Source: CAYPTY01 sp964413935
GTDB taxonomy: Bacteria; Bacteroidota; Rhodothermia; Balneolales; Balneolaceae
DNA length: 64,000 nt
Assembly (NCBI GenBank): GCA_964413935.1
Contig: CAYPTY010000006.1
Location: forward strand, 62,001 to 126,000
Reading direction: 5' to 3'
A model generated the notes under the pieces. It was not told the DNA's origin, ran no database searches, and worked only from the letters and a program-made list of their open reading frames with translations. Below are positions 1-8,691 of this stretch, piece by piece. The first letter of the stretch is position 1. Each line of letters begins with the position of its first letter. A program made the position numbers and the translations under genes.

Positions 1-156
1 TTCTGAGGCTTCCTTAAATTTCTTTTCTGCTTCGGCATCTCCCTTGTTTCGGTCAGGATGATACTTCATCGCCATTTTCCGATAGGCTTTCTTTATTTCC
101 GCCTCGGAAGCCGATTTCTTGATGTCCAGTATTTCGTAGTAATCCCTGTTTGTCAT
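1..156 (-). CDS. dnaJ: Chaperone DnaJ, N-terminal part (cut by window edge)
   Basis: This is the first 52 codons of a J-domain co-chaperone that stimulates DnaK ATPase activity and delivers unfolded substrates in the cytoplasm. The translation begins MTNRDYYEILDIKKSAS and contains the helix II/III signature KYHPDRNKGD with the essential HPD tripeptide at residues 33-35. The ATG at 156 lies 6 bases after the grpE stop, so the two genes form a grpE-dnaJ operon. The Gly/Phe, zinc-finger and C-terminal domains lie outside the window, so DnaJ rather than another J-protein is inferred from the grpE neighbour. Confidence 0.9.
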   Translation of the reverse strand, partial: MTNRDYYEILDIKKSASEAEIKKAYRKMAMKYHPDRNKGDAEAEKKFKEASE

Positions 157-162
157 GCCGTC

Positions 163-732
163 CTATTCGCTAACAATTACTTTTGCGTGGCGGATTGTGC
201 GTTTTCCGATTCTGTATCCGCTTTCAATCACCTGAAGCACGATATCACTGCCTGTTTTTTCATCGGGTGCGGGCTGTCGCATCATGGCATCGTGCAGATT
301 AACATCGAAAGGAACATGGGTTTCATCGATGCGCACTACTCCGTGTCTGGAGAGCACTTCTTCAAATTTCTTCGAAACCATTTCAACGCCGGCAAGGAAG
401 TTTTTATCAATATCCAGGCCATCAGCTGCCTCAAGGGTACGTTTCAGGTCGTCTGAAATGGGCAGGAAATCTTCTAGTGCACCAGCTTTGGCATCTTCGA
501 AGACTTGAATGCGCTCGCGCTGCATGCGCTTTCGCATGTTCTCTAGTTCGGCCACTTTTCTGAGATGCATATCCTTGAGCGTACTGACTTCTTTTTCAAG
601 CTCCAGCACTTTATGCTCAACCTCATCTATTTCGAGGCCGATTGAACTTTCCAGCTCATCTTCGTTTACTTCTTCTGTTTCTTTGATCTCTTCAGATTCT
701 TTATTCAATTCTTCGGATCTGTTATCGCTCAT
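163..732 (-). CDS. grpE: Nucleotide exchange factor GrpE
   Basis: GrpE releases ADP from DnaK during the chaperone cycle in the cytoplasm. The 189-residue protein has a very acidic, disordered N-terminus (about residues 1-45), a long coiled coil with KVAELENMRKRMQRER near its end, and the C-terminal beta domain with the family pattern VPFDVNLHDAMMR and GYRIGKRTIRHAKV. Length is normal for the family. It is directly followed by dnaJ. No hrcA lies upstream, and I found no CIRCE inverted repeat in the 5' region, so heat regulation here is not HrcA-like on visible evidence. Confidence 0.95.
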   Translation of the reverse strand: MSDNRSEELNKESEEIKETEEVNEDELESSIGLEIDEVEHKVLELEKEVSTLKDMHLRKVAELENMRKRMQRERIQVFEDAKAGALEDFLPISDDLKRTLEAADGLDIDKNFLAGVEMVSKKFEEVLSRHGVVRIDETHVPFDVNLHDAMMRQPAPDEKTGSDIVLQVIESGYRIGKRTIRHAKVIVSE

Positions 733-825
733 CTGTTTTCATTTTTGATTTTAACAAAAGCAGGCAAATAATATGCCATATCTATGCTTCATTCACATCC
801 CTGACAGATTGATCAGACGATATGC

Positions 826-858
826 CAAAAAAAAAGCTACCCCAAAAGGAGTAGCTTT
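826..858 (-). terminator. Rho-independent terminator after the SGNH lipoprotein gene
   Basis: An 8-bp perfect stem (833-840 with 851-858, AAAGCTAC/GTAGCTTT) encloses a 10-base loop and is followed on the minus strand by a run of T. It lies about 20 bases beyond the stop codon at 878, ending the TonB receptor/SGNH lipoprotein unit before grpE-dnaJ. Confidence 0.8.
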
Positions 859-877
859 AACATACTATGAATTGTGG

Positions 878-2491
878 TTACTGGGCCAGAATAACACTCG
901 GTTTACCCAGCACATCCACTCTAGGCAGAGTGGCTCCGAATTCCTCTGAAATTACATCCAGAATTTCATTGGCTATTAAGGCATAACCCCGCTGATTGGG
1001 GTGAATTCCATCGGTGGAAAAGATGCCATTTGGAGAAAAATCAGGGAGAAGAGTAATTCCCTCTTCTTCTACACCCAGGCTGCCATCCAGTCCGAATAGA
1101 TCGGCAAAGAAACCGGTTCCGCTTTCAATACTCAGCCCCGGGATACCCCGATTCATGTCATGAAGAACAAATCGGCCACCCGAACCTGCAACAGCGGTAG
1201 CAATCACTCCATTGAACTCACCAATGCGTTGGGCAATCAGGCCCTGTTCTGCGGTGTCCAGAAAGAATCGGTCACCCGATGAATTCGCTCCGGTCGGGAA
1301 GTCATAGCCGAGCGGGATTACCACACCAATGGGAGTGTCCGGTACCGTGTTGTCTCCATCCGCTTCGCTACCCAACAGGGTTGCAGCAGTAAAGGTAACC
1401 AGTTCATCAGATCGCAGTGGACGTGCCTGCTCATATGGAGTTAAGGCAGCGCGCTGTGCGGCATCAATCTGGCCTGCACCCTGCAGGATGTCAAAGAATG
1501 GACCAAGATCTGCGAGGTCATCATCATGAACCAGAATGGGATTATTGCCTTCTGAGTAACTTATGGCTCGCTCATCGGCATCTGTCTGGGTTATCAAACC
1601 AGCTGTTACCAGTCCCTGAATGGCTCCGTTAACCGCAGCCAGTCCGGCATTTGCCTGTGTTGCGGTCGCATTGTCCAGCGCGATGGCATCCCAGGTTACC
1701 GCTCTGAAGTATGGTGTGTACAGAACAAAAGGCACTGTGGAAACTACCCCGCTTGCTGAGGTATTGCTTGTGATAGTCCCCAGTGCAGCGTTAAAACGGA
1801 TATTAAAATCAGCCGTTGATGTAAGTATTGCTTCATTTGCAGCACCTCCGGCAGCATAACCGAGCACATCGTTGGATCCAATCCAAAGGTGAACAAAGCT
1901 GGGCTGCCGGGCAACGGCATCACCAATTATGGTTGAAGTACCCGGGTTTGATGCGAATCGGTAATAGAGGGCAGCCAGTGCCGGATTTGGTGAGGTTGGA
2001 ACCAACAGGTCTCCTACTGTAACACCAGGCACAGCAAAGTTATTCAGTTCGGAAGTGTTGCCGGTATATGCAGTGATAGGCTCACCTGCAGTTGGAACCG
2101 GGCCGGGAATACTGGTATCCAGTATAAAACGTCCGATCACGTTTCCATTGCCATCCGGATTTGGATTAACAACAGTGTTGAAACCGTTTTCCGAATTAAT
2201 ATCAGGCTGATTGAACGCTCCGCCGCCTGCGGCGGTAAATTGTTCTGCCATTACAGCCGGAATTGAGTTGGCCTGCCCATCATTGTAGAGGGCACCATCC
2301 ATGTAACCGGCAGTCAGTGAGTTTCCAATAGCTACAAAAGTACTGAAATCAGCTGAGCCGGAAGTGTAATTCGGCGCTGTTGGAACCGGATTGTCTTCCA
2401 GCCGGTCATCGGTTAAAGAATCTTCCTGACCATCGCATGATACTAAAAGAACAGCCAGGAGAAATAAGGGTATTCTGCTTAAAAATTTCAT
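878..2491 (-). CDS. SGNH/GDSL-family hydrolase lipoprotein
   Basis: Predicted outer-membrane or periplasmic lipoprotein of the SGNH hydrolase superfamily (esterases and lipases). A lipoprotein signal with the lipobox LLVSC gives Cys19. Block I reads AIGNSLTAG with candidate nucleophile Ser58; block III reads GSNDVLG; the catalytic dyad block near the C-terminus is TDGIHPNQRG with Asp494 and His497. At 537 residues it is about twice the usual SGNH length, because a large Ala/Thr/Gly-rich segment separates blocks III and V. It lies 28 bases downstream of a TonB receptor gene and is probably co-transcribed, so it may release or bind the receptor's ligand. The substrate is unknown. Confidence 0.8.
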   Translation of the reverse strand: MKFLSRIPLFLLAVLLVSCDGQEDSLTDDRLEDNPVPTAPNYTSGSADFSTFVAIGNSLTAGYMDGALYNDGQANSIPAVMAEQFTAAGGGAFNQPDINSENGFNTVVNPNPDGNGNVIGRFILDTSIPGPVPTAGEPITAYTGNTSELNNFAVPGVTVGDLLVPTSPNPALAALYYRFASNPGTSTIIGDAVARQPSFVHLWIGSNDVLGYAAGGAANEAILTSTADFNIRFNAALGTITSNTSASGVVSTVPFVLYTPYFRAVTWDAIALDNATATQANAGLAAVNGAIQGLVTAGLITQTDADERAISYSEGNNPILVHDDDLADLGPFFDILQGAGQIDAAQRAALTPYEQARPLRSDELVTFTAATLLGSEADGDNTVPDTPIGVVIPLGYDFPTGANSSGDRFFLDTAEQGLIAQRIGEFNGVIATAVAGSGGRFVLHDMNRGIPGLSIESGTGFFADLFGLDGSLGVEEEGITLLPDFSPNGIFSTDGIHPNQRGYALIANEILDVISEEFGATLPRVDVLGKPSVILAQ

Positions 2492-2519
2492 TTCTACTTT
2501 TCCTCTGTATAGTTCGGAT

Positions 2520-5396
2520 TTAGTTCAGGAATTGATCGAAGGTCAGCGATACATAGTATAGCGCTCCTATGGTCGGGTTACCCAGTGAAGTCTCATATCG
2601 CTGGTTCAGCAGGTTGGAAGCACCAAACTTCAGAATGGAGTTATAGGCAGGCAGTTTCAGGCTTACCTGTGCATCCATGGTAGAGAAGGCGGGTACCACG
2701 CCCTGTCCGAAAGAAGACTCCCAGATAAAGGCATCCTGCCAGCGATAAGTCACATTAAAGCCGATATTATCGATGACTTCACGATTGTAGAACTTCAGAT
2801 TATATCTCCACTTTGGAGTATTAAAACTGGCTCTGAATCCCTGATCAATAAGATCCTGCTGGCTGATCAGCTCATTGTAGGCTACGTTTGCACCAAGACC
2901 GAATCCACCATCCAGCGTATAATCGGCACTTGCAGCCCAGCCCTGGGCTTCAACCGTACCGTCAGCGTTGATGTCAAATCCATATCGCTGAAGACGTCCG
3001 CCGGCTACCGCATCGTTAATAATCGCATTTTGACCGGCATCCGAGGAAGCGTCAAAACCATTTACAGGTGCAAAACCGTCGCTCGCATCGGCATCACCGG
3101 CAGCAACAGCCTGAGTGAAGTCAATTTCAGCGATGAAATCATTATATGCACTGTAGAAATAATAGGCATCGATCAGAAGCCGGTTACCCAGTAGGGTTTT
3201 GAAACCAACTTCAAAGGTATTTACTTTTTCCGGCTCGAAGTCTTCAAACTGAATGGCTTCCAGTTCTGCTCTTGCCTGAGCGAGTGTTCCCCCCTCAGCC
3301 AGCACACCACGTGCACGTTCAACGCTTACACTGTTATACACCGTGTTGTTTTCAAATTGATACCGGTCAACCAGCGCCGGGTTGGAACCTACCAGTCGGC
3401 GGGTTACTACATCCAGATCAATGAACTGATCCTGTGTGGTCGGAATTCGGAAACCGCGCTGAAATGAAGCACGGAAATTATATTTCTCTGCCAGGGTATA
3501 AACAGCCGATACCCTCGGAGAAAACTGACCATCGAAATATTCGTTTTTGTCGTAGCGAACCGAACCCTGCAGATCCAGCTTATCCTGAAGCAGGCTTTTC
3601 TGCAGCTGCATGTACGCACCAAATTCGTTGATGGTGAATTCATCCCCATTATCCTGCAGCGCAAAGAGGGTACCTTCAGACTCTAATGCAAACTGACGGT
3701 AGTTCGCGCCTACAATCACACCCAATACGGAAGGATCAATAACATTCGATAAGTTATAGTACCCTTCAGCATGATACATATCAGAGCGGTCCAGGAACTG
3801 AGCTCCCCCTTCTGAAATTGGGGTATCTCTGAACTGATCGGCCAGTTGTTCAAATTCAGGAGAACCGGGTTCCACTCTTGCAGCAGCACCTGCAGCTGCA
3901 GCGGCAGCGTGTGCTTCATCAACCGTTGCACCCTGTGTTCGGGCACCTGCAAAGGTTGCAAAATAAGCCGGAACATAGGTTTCAAGATTGATGAGGGTTG
4001 CCAGTGTATTGGCGGCATAGGAATCGCCAGCATCTTCCTGTGTGGTATAAGCTCGAAGGAAGTAATTTGGGTTTCTCAATTCAATTTTGGCTGTCCAGAT
4101 GTTGAAGTTATCCAGTACAAAGCGGTCATTGGCGGTGTAGACGGTAGAACCGGATCCCCAGTTAAACTGTCCCAGCAGCTCGATGTCGTTGGTCAGGCGG
4201 TAATGAAGGGCACCTCCGAACTTGAGTGACTCGGTGGTATTGTCCACAAAAGATGCTTCTGTGTATCCTACCGGAGTGAATGCACCTGCAGAACCGTCTG
4301 GCAGCAAACTGCGAATCGCAGCTATACTCTGGTCGCCTCCGGCAATCAAGCCATCGGCAATGGAACCAATGCTAAGTACGGGATCGCCGTAAATGTTAAG
4401 TCCATCATATACCCGGTTATTCCCTCTTTCTGTGGCCCCTCTTTCGATGGCTCCGAAAGTGGCCGGGCCCTGATCACGGAAATCGGAACCGATAAAATCA
4501 TTGGCCCTGAGGTAGGAGAAATTAAACTTAAAGGCGAATTTGTCATTAATCACGTCTGCATAACGAAGGGCATAGTCCTGATACAGGGATGCATCATCAT
4601 CTTCATTATCCACATGGTTGATTCCTTGCTTCACACTGAAGCTTAAACCCTGATAATCGAAGGGGCTTTTGGAGTTCAGCAGCAGGATACCGTTCAGCGC
4701 GTTTGGACCATACAGGGCAGATGCCACACCCGGTATCAATTCTGCAGATTCGAGGTCAAGTTCAGAAATACCAACAACGTTACCCACCGGGAAGTTGAGT
4801 CCTGGAGCTTGGTTATCAATACCATCAATCAGCTGCACAAAACGAGTATTACCGTTTGCTGCAAAACCCCGGGTGTTGATGGATTTGAAGGTTAAACTCT
4901 GTGCACTGAAATCCACCCCTTTCAGATTCAGGATGGCATCATAGAAGCTGGGTGCCGGTGTTGACTGTAACGCGATGGCATCCAGTTTTTCAATAGCAAC
5001 AGGAGACTTAAGTAAACTTTCCTCAACACGGGAGGCCGAAACCACCACATCATCACCGATGATGGGTTGTTCAGCCAGTTCTACTTCGAGGTTTTCTACA
5101 CTCTGTGTAATTTCAAATTCCTGAGAGGTAAATCCAACAATGGATACCACAATCGTAAAGGGAGTATCCAGATTTACGGTAAGTTCGAATCGTCCCTGAG
5201 TATCGGTGGATGTACCAATCACCTTACCTTTTACTCGAATATTAGCTCCGGCAAGTGGTTCACCATCTGTGTCGGTTACCGTACCTGATACGGTTGTTGT
5301 GGATTGAAAATACGCGGCCTGAACCGGTAGTGCCACAACAGACATGAACAATAGCAAACAGCACGCAGCCAAGCATTGTTGTATACTGTATTTCAT
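2520..5396 (-). CDS. TonB-dependent outer-membrane receptor
   Basis: A 958-residue TonB-dependent transporter. In order: a signal peptide (about residues 1-28), a CarboxypepD_reg-like beta-sandwich (VSGTVTDTDGEPLAGANI, about 36-115), a plug domain (VVVSASRVEESLLKSP onward, about 116-245) and a C-terminal beta-barrel of about 700 residues that contains an Ala-rich extracellular loop. It would import a ligand using the proton motive force; an ExbB/ExbD-type motor is encoded at 48378-50399. The downstream partner is an SGNH lipoprotein, which suggests an ester- or lipid-containing ligand, but this is inference. The 203-base region upstream separates it from a divergent second SGNH gene. Confidence 0.9.
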   Translation of the reverse strand: MKYSIQQCLAACCLLLFMSVVALPVQAAYFQSTTTVSGTVTDTDGEPLAGANIRVKGKVIGTSTDTQGRFELTVNLDTPFTIVVSIVGFTSQEFEITQSVENLEVELAEQPIIGDDVVVSASRVEESLLKSPVAIEKLDAIALQSTPAPSFYDAILNLKGVDFSAQSLTFKSINTRGFAANGNTRFVQLIDGIDNQAPGLNFPVGNVVGISELDLESAELIPGVASALYGPNALNGILLLNSKSPFDYQGLSFSVKQGINHVDNEDDDASLYQDYALRYADVINDKFAFKFNFSYLRANDFIGSDFRDQGPATFGAIERGATERGNNRVYDGLNIYGDPVLSIGSIADGLIAGGDQSIAAIRSLLPDGSAGAFTPVGYTEASFVDNTTESLKFGGALHYRLTNDIELLGQFNWGSGSTVYTANDRFVLDNFNIWTAKIELRNPNYFLRAYTTQEDAGDSYAANTLATLINLETYVPAYFATFAGARTQGATVDEAHAAAAAAGAAARVEPGSPEFEQLADQFRDTPISEGGAQFLDRSDMYHAEGYYNLSNVIDPSVLGVIVGANYRQFALESEGTLFALQDNGDEFTINEFGAYMQLQKSLLQDKLDLQGSVRYDKNEYFDGQFSPRVSAVYTLAEKYNFRASFQRGFRIPTTQDQFIDLDVVTRRLVGSNPALVDRYQFENNTVYNSVSVERARGVLAEGGTLAQARAELEAIQFEDFEPEKVNTFEVGFKTLLGNRLLIDAYYFYSAYNDFIAEIDFTQAVAAGDADASDGFAPVNGFDASSDAGQNAIINDAVAGGRLQRYGFDINADGTVEAQGWAASADYTLDGGFGLGANVAYNELISQQDLIDQGFRASFNTPKWRYNLKFYNREVIDNIGFNVTYRWQDAFIWESSFGQGVVPAFSTMDAQVSLKLPAYNSILKFGASNLLNQRYETSLGNPTIGALYYVSLTFDQFLN

Positions 5397-5599
5397 ATGA
5401 ACGTATGTTATTTTTTATTGTGAATCTGCAGATCATGGATCAGTGAAGCTAAAATCTATTCATCTGATCATAAGAAGCATTCTAATAAAACCTTGTAGAA
5501 GGGATATTGCAAGCGCTTCCATTAAATTAATGTTAAGTAGATTAACATATATCAATCAAGCTAAAATCAGATTAATACAATATTGGCCCTGAATCATCT

Positions 5600-6301
5600 A
5601 TGAATAAGCATATTTATCTACCCTCCCTTTTTGTGATCTTTTTATTCATCGCCTGCTCTAAAAAAACTTCAGATAATACCACTGATTTAAAATATCTGGC
5701 TCTTGGCGACTCCTACACCATCGGTGAATCAGTGCATGAGTATGAACGATGGCCTGTTCAGCTGAGCGACAGCCTGCTTCAATCAGGAATCAGGGTATCC
5801 GAAACCCGGATCATTGCCGAAACCGGCTGGACCACTAACGAATTACTCGATTCCCTTCAGATCGCCCTTCCGGAAACGGACTACAACATGGTGAGTTTGC
5901 TGATCGGGGTGAATAATCAGTACAGGGGCTACGACCTGAAGCAGTACCGAAGTGAATTCAAAATGCTGCTGGACAAATGTATTGCCTATGCCGGTGGCGA
6001 TACCTCACATGTTTTCGTGCTCTCCATTCCTGATTACGGTGTAACTCCATTTGCACGAAAACGCAATCCGGAGAAGATCGGAAAGGAACTGGATGTCTAT
6101 AATGCCATAGCGGACAGCATCAGCGGGGAATATGGGCTAAGCTACATCGAAATAACCAATGCATCCCGCAAAGCCCTGAGGGATGCCCGACTGATTGCGG
6201 CCGACAGCCTCCATCCTTCCGGCGCCATGTACAGGGAATGGGTGGATGCCGCTTTTGAAACAGCCCGCGACATCCTCATTAATCAGAAAGCAAAAGACTA
6301 A
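5600..6301 (+). CDS. Small SGNH/GDSL-family hydrolase lipoprotein
   Basis: A 233-residue SGNH hydrolase with a lipoprotein signal (lipobox FIAC, Cys19). Block I is LALGDSYTIGE with candidate nucleophile Ser38, block III is LIGVNNQYRG, and the C-terminal block is DSLHPSGAMY with the Asp/His pair. It resembles secreted lysophospholipase/acyl-esterase members of the superfamily; the substrate cannot be read from the sequence. It is divergent from the TonB receptor and convergent with the deacetylase gene, whose stop codon follows immediately at 6302. It is the second of three SGNH genes within 7 kb. Confidence 0.8.
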   Translation: MNKHIYLPSLFVIFLFIACSKKTSDNTTDLKYLALGDSYTIGESVHEYERWPVQLSDSLLQSGIRVSETRIIAETGWTTNELLDSLQIALPETDYNMVSLLIGVNNQYRGYDLKQYRSEFKMLLDKCIAYAGGDTSHVFVLSIPDYGVTPFARKRNPEKIGKELDVYNAIADSISGEYGLSYIEITNASRKALRDARLIAADSLHPSGAMYREWVDAAFETARDILINQKAKD

Positions 6302-7192
6302 TTATTCCGGGCGTACTTCATCCACTGCGCGAAAGAAGGCCCGAGCTTTATCAATCCCTTTACCACCGTTCATTTTCAGATAATGGTACTGTTCGATGCG
6401 CTCACCTCCTGACAGCAGCTGCATGGTTCCCTGCGATTTATGTTCGGCAATCACCCAGTCGGCAATGATGTTATAATCCAGGCGGTCATCAAAACCGAAT
6501 TTCTGGTTCCGGTCAAATTCAAAGGTTTCCACTTCCTCGTCGATCTGTGACAGCGGAAATCCTTCCAGCATGTTGAAATCGACGCCCTCACGCCCTGGTG
6601 AGCGTACAAAGCTCACGAATGCTATCGGACGTTCATCCTCAGGAAGCATTTCAGCGGCCCGCATCGCCAGTATAGCAGAAGCTTTGTGATGGCCATGGGT
6701 ATCCGGGTGGGGCAGCATCAGGAACATAAAATCATACTCACCCTGTGCAATAATACCGGACAGTTTTTTGGTGATGTCGCCGGTATCCCATTCTTCCAGC
6801 GTCTCGTTGATGTCCAGAGTGTAATAAAAATCTTCCTGGTCAAAGAAGAAGTAATTGCGGATACCCATAATATCCCCACCGGCCATAAGTTCCTTCTTGC
6901 GGATTGCCGGTAAATATTCCCGGCCTACCTCCTCTTTATCCAGCTCTTTGTTGTAGATATACCTACCCAAAATTGAATACTTGTAACCGCCTTCGCCATT
7001 GGTCATCAGTGCCAGATCCACTTTTCCGCCCAGCATGCGGGTGGTTTTAAAAACTGTACCGGCAAAAATGGCGTCATCATCCGGATGAGCCGTTACCAGC
7101 AGTATTCTGGGTTCATAATCGAGTAACTGAGCCCTGGCCGGCATCAGCATTAAGGAAAAAAGAATGAGGTACAGATATTTCAGGGATTTCAT
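6302..7192 (-). CDS. Secreted PIG-L (LmbE-like) family deacetylase
   Basis: Zinc-dependent N-deacetylase family that acts on N-acetylglucosamine-containing substrates. The zinc motif AHPDDDAIFAG lies just after the signal peptide and the second ligand motif LPHPDTHGHHKAS near the middle. I place the start at the ATG at 7192 (MKSLKYLYLILFSLML), because it gives a clean signal peptide and its A is shared with the stop codon of the preceding esterase gene (TGATG), a translational-coupling arrangement. A longer reading from 7228 adds 12 polar residues that would spoil the signal. About 296 residues. The glycan substrate is unknown; the signal peptide places the enzyme in the periplasm or outside. 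Confidence 0.8.
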   Translation of the reverse strand: MKSLKYLYLILFSLMLMPARAQLLDYEPRILLVTAHPDDDAIFAGTVFKTTRMLGGKVDLALMTNGEGGYKYSILGRYIYNKELDKEEVGREYLPAIRKKELMAGGDIMGIRNYFFFDQEDFYYTLDINETLEEWDTGDITKKLSGIIAQGEYDFMFLMLPHPDTHGHHKASAILAMRAAEMLPEDERPIAFVSFVRSPGREGVDFNMLEGFPLSQIDEEVETFEFDRNQKFGFDDRLDYNIIADWVIAEHKSQGTMQLLSGGERIEQYHYLKMNGGKGIDKARAFFRAVDEVRPE

Positions 7193-7833
7193 CAGAGTTG
7201 TTTGATTACCGGTTTCAGAGTTTCCCAAAGGTTTTCAGCAATAATTTTATGGCCTTCGGCTGTGGGATGGATGCCATCCGGGAGGTTCAGTTCAGGTATA
7301 CCTCCGACATCCTTCAGAATGAAAGGAATGAGCTGAAGGTTATTGGCTTCAGCCAGATCGGGGTACAGACTTCGGAATTCTTCAGTATAATCCATACCCA
7401 GGTTGGGGGGAACTTCAATTCCAGCCAGAATTATTGTCATGTCAGGGTACTTCTGTTGTGCTTTATCAATGATACCCTGCAAATTCTTTCGGGTTGAGGT
7501 CAGATCAATTCCACGCAAACCGTCGTTGCCGCCGAGTTCCAGTATCATCAGATCATATTCCCGGTTCAGCACCCAGTCAATGCGGCGGAGTCCGCCGGCA
7601 GAGGTTTCTCCGCTCAAACCCGCATTCACAACATTAACATCCCAGCCAACGGAATCTATTTTATCCTGAATAAGTGCCGGAAATGCCTGATTGGGTTCCA
7701 GTCCGTAGCCGGCTGTGATGCTGTCCCCAAAAAAAAGAACCTGTTTTGTTTCCTGAGAAAAAACGAAATCTGCCATTAGCAGGGGAAAGAGCACGAGAAC
7801 CCCTGTCTTTAAAAGTTGTTTGAATGCATGCAT
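7192..7833 (-). CDS. TesA-like arylesterase (SGNH hydrolase)
   Basis: A 213-residue SGNH enzyme of the TesA (thioesterase I/lysophospholipase L1) type. It has a signal peptide, then block I VLFFGDSITAGYG (Ser38), block II with the oxyanion Gly in NAGLSGETSAGG, block III LELGGNDGLRG and block V PDGIHPTAEGH with the Asp-His pair. Length and motif spacing match E. coli TesA. It is divergent from an ABC ATPase/permease pair of YbbA/YbbP type, the same neighbourhood as tesA in E. coli, which strengthens the assignment. The following deacetylase gene overlaps its stop codon by one base. Confidence 0.88.
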   Translation of the reverse strand: MHAFKQLLKTGVLVLFPLLMADFVFSQETKQVLFFGDSITAGYGLEPNQAFPALIQDKIDSVGWDVNVVNAGLSGETSAGGLRRIDWVLNREYDLMILELGGNDGLRGIDLTSTRKNLQGIIDKAQQKYPDMTIILAGIEVPPNLGMDYTEEFRSLYPDLAEANNLQLIPFILKDVGGIPELNLPDGIHPTAEGHKIIAENLWETLKPVIKQL

Positions 7834-7971
7834 GGATGAATAGTCATTAATTAAGAAATGAAACGCCTTTGCGCCTATTCCGTTTCCGCTAATTTCGTAT
7901 CCTTTATCATCTTAACGGAATGAAGATTCGTTTATTCAATGTTGCTGCGGCAACAAATTAAGGAAAATATT

Positions 7972-8688
7972 TTGTCTGAAATCCTAAAAACTGAAAACCT
8001 GACACGTACCTTCGTCAGTGGTGATCATGAAATCACCGTAGTAAACGACATCAACTTTGAAATCGAACAGGGATCTACCTGCGCTATAGTGGGACCTTCC
8101 GGCAGCGGTAAAACTACCCTACTGGGTTTATCTGCCGGCCTTGACAATCCAACTATCGGAAGGGTGATTCTTACCGGCGAAGACCTTTCCAATATGAATG
8201 AAGACCAGAAAGCCTGGGTGCGCAATCAGAATGTGGGCTTTGTATTTCAGACCTTCCAGCTGGTTCCTACCCTTACCGCACTGGAAAATGTGATGGTGCC
8301 ACTGGAACTGCGTGGAGAAGGGAGTGCTGCGGTGCGCGAACGTGCTCATGAGTTACTCGAAAAAGTAGGCCTTAAAGACCGAACCCATCACTATCCAACT
8401 CAGCTATCAGGTGGTGAACAGCAAAGAGTTGCCATCGCCCGGGCCTTTATCAATGATCCCAAAATCCTTTTTGCGGATGAACCAACCGGTAACCTGGATA
8501 CTGAGACCGGCGAAACCATTGAAAAACTAATTTTTGACCTGAATACCGAACTGGGAACCACGCTGGTACTGGTTACACACGATCTGGAGCTGGCCCGGAA
8601 ATGTGAGCGGGTTATCCGACTGAAGAACGGCGAAATCATCAGTGATGAGATCAGAGCCGGGAAATCTGTCAAAGTTTTAGAGTCCTGA
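7972..8688 (+). CDS. ybbA: ABC transporter ATP-binding protein, YbbA/LolD type
   Basis: Cytoplasmic ATPase of a MacB/LolD-type ABC system. It has Walker A GPSGSGKTT, Q-loop VFQTFQLVPT, signature LSGGEQQRVAIARA, Walker B ILFADEPTGNLD and H-loop VTHDLE. I prefer the TTG at 7972 as start (product begins MSEILKTENLTRTF): an AAGGA element sits 7 bases upstream, and the product aligns with the usual N-terminus of this family. An ATG at 7939 in the same frame would add 11 residues but has no ribosome-binding site at the normal distance. The permease gene begins 3 bases after the stop. The partner order and the divergent tesA-like gene identify it as YbbA-like rather than LolD. Confidence 0.85.
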   Translation: MSEILKTENLTRTFVSGDHEITVVNDINFEIEQGSTCAIVGPSGSGKTTLLGLSAGLDNPTIGRVILTGEDLSNMNEDQKAWVRNQNVGFVFQTFQLVPTLTALENVMVPLELRGEGSAAVRERAHELLEKVGLKDRTHHYPTQLSGGEQQRVAIARAFINDPKILFADEPTGNLDTETGETIEKLIFDLNTELGTTLVLVTHDLELARKCERVIRLKNGEIISDEIRAGKSVKVLES

Positions 8689-8691
8689 TTC

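Noticed and set aside
733..877. Possible CIRCE element upstream of grpE
   Set aside because: The TTAGCACTC-N9-GAGTGCTAA pattern is not present; only a terminator-like hairpin is found.
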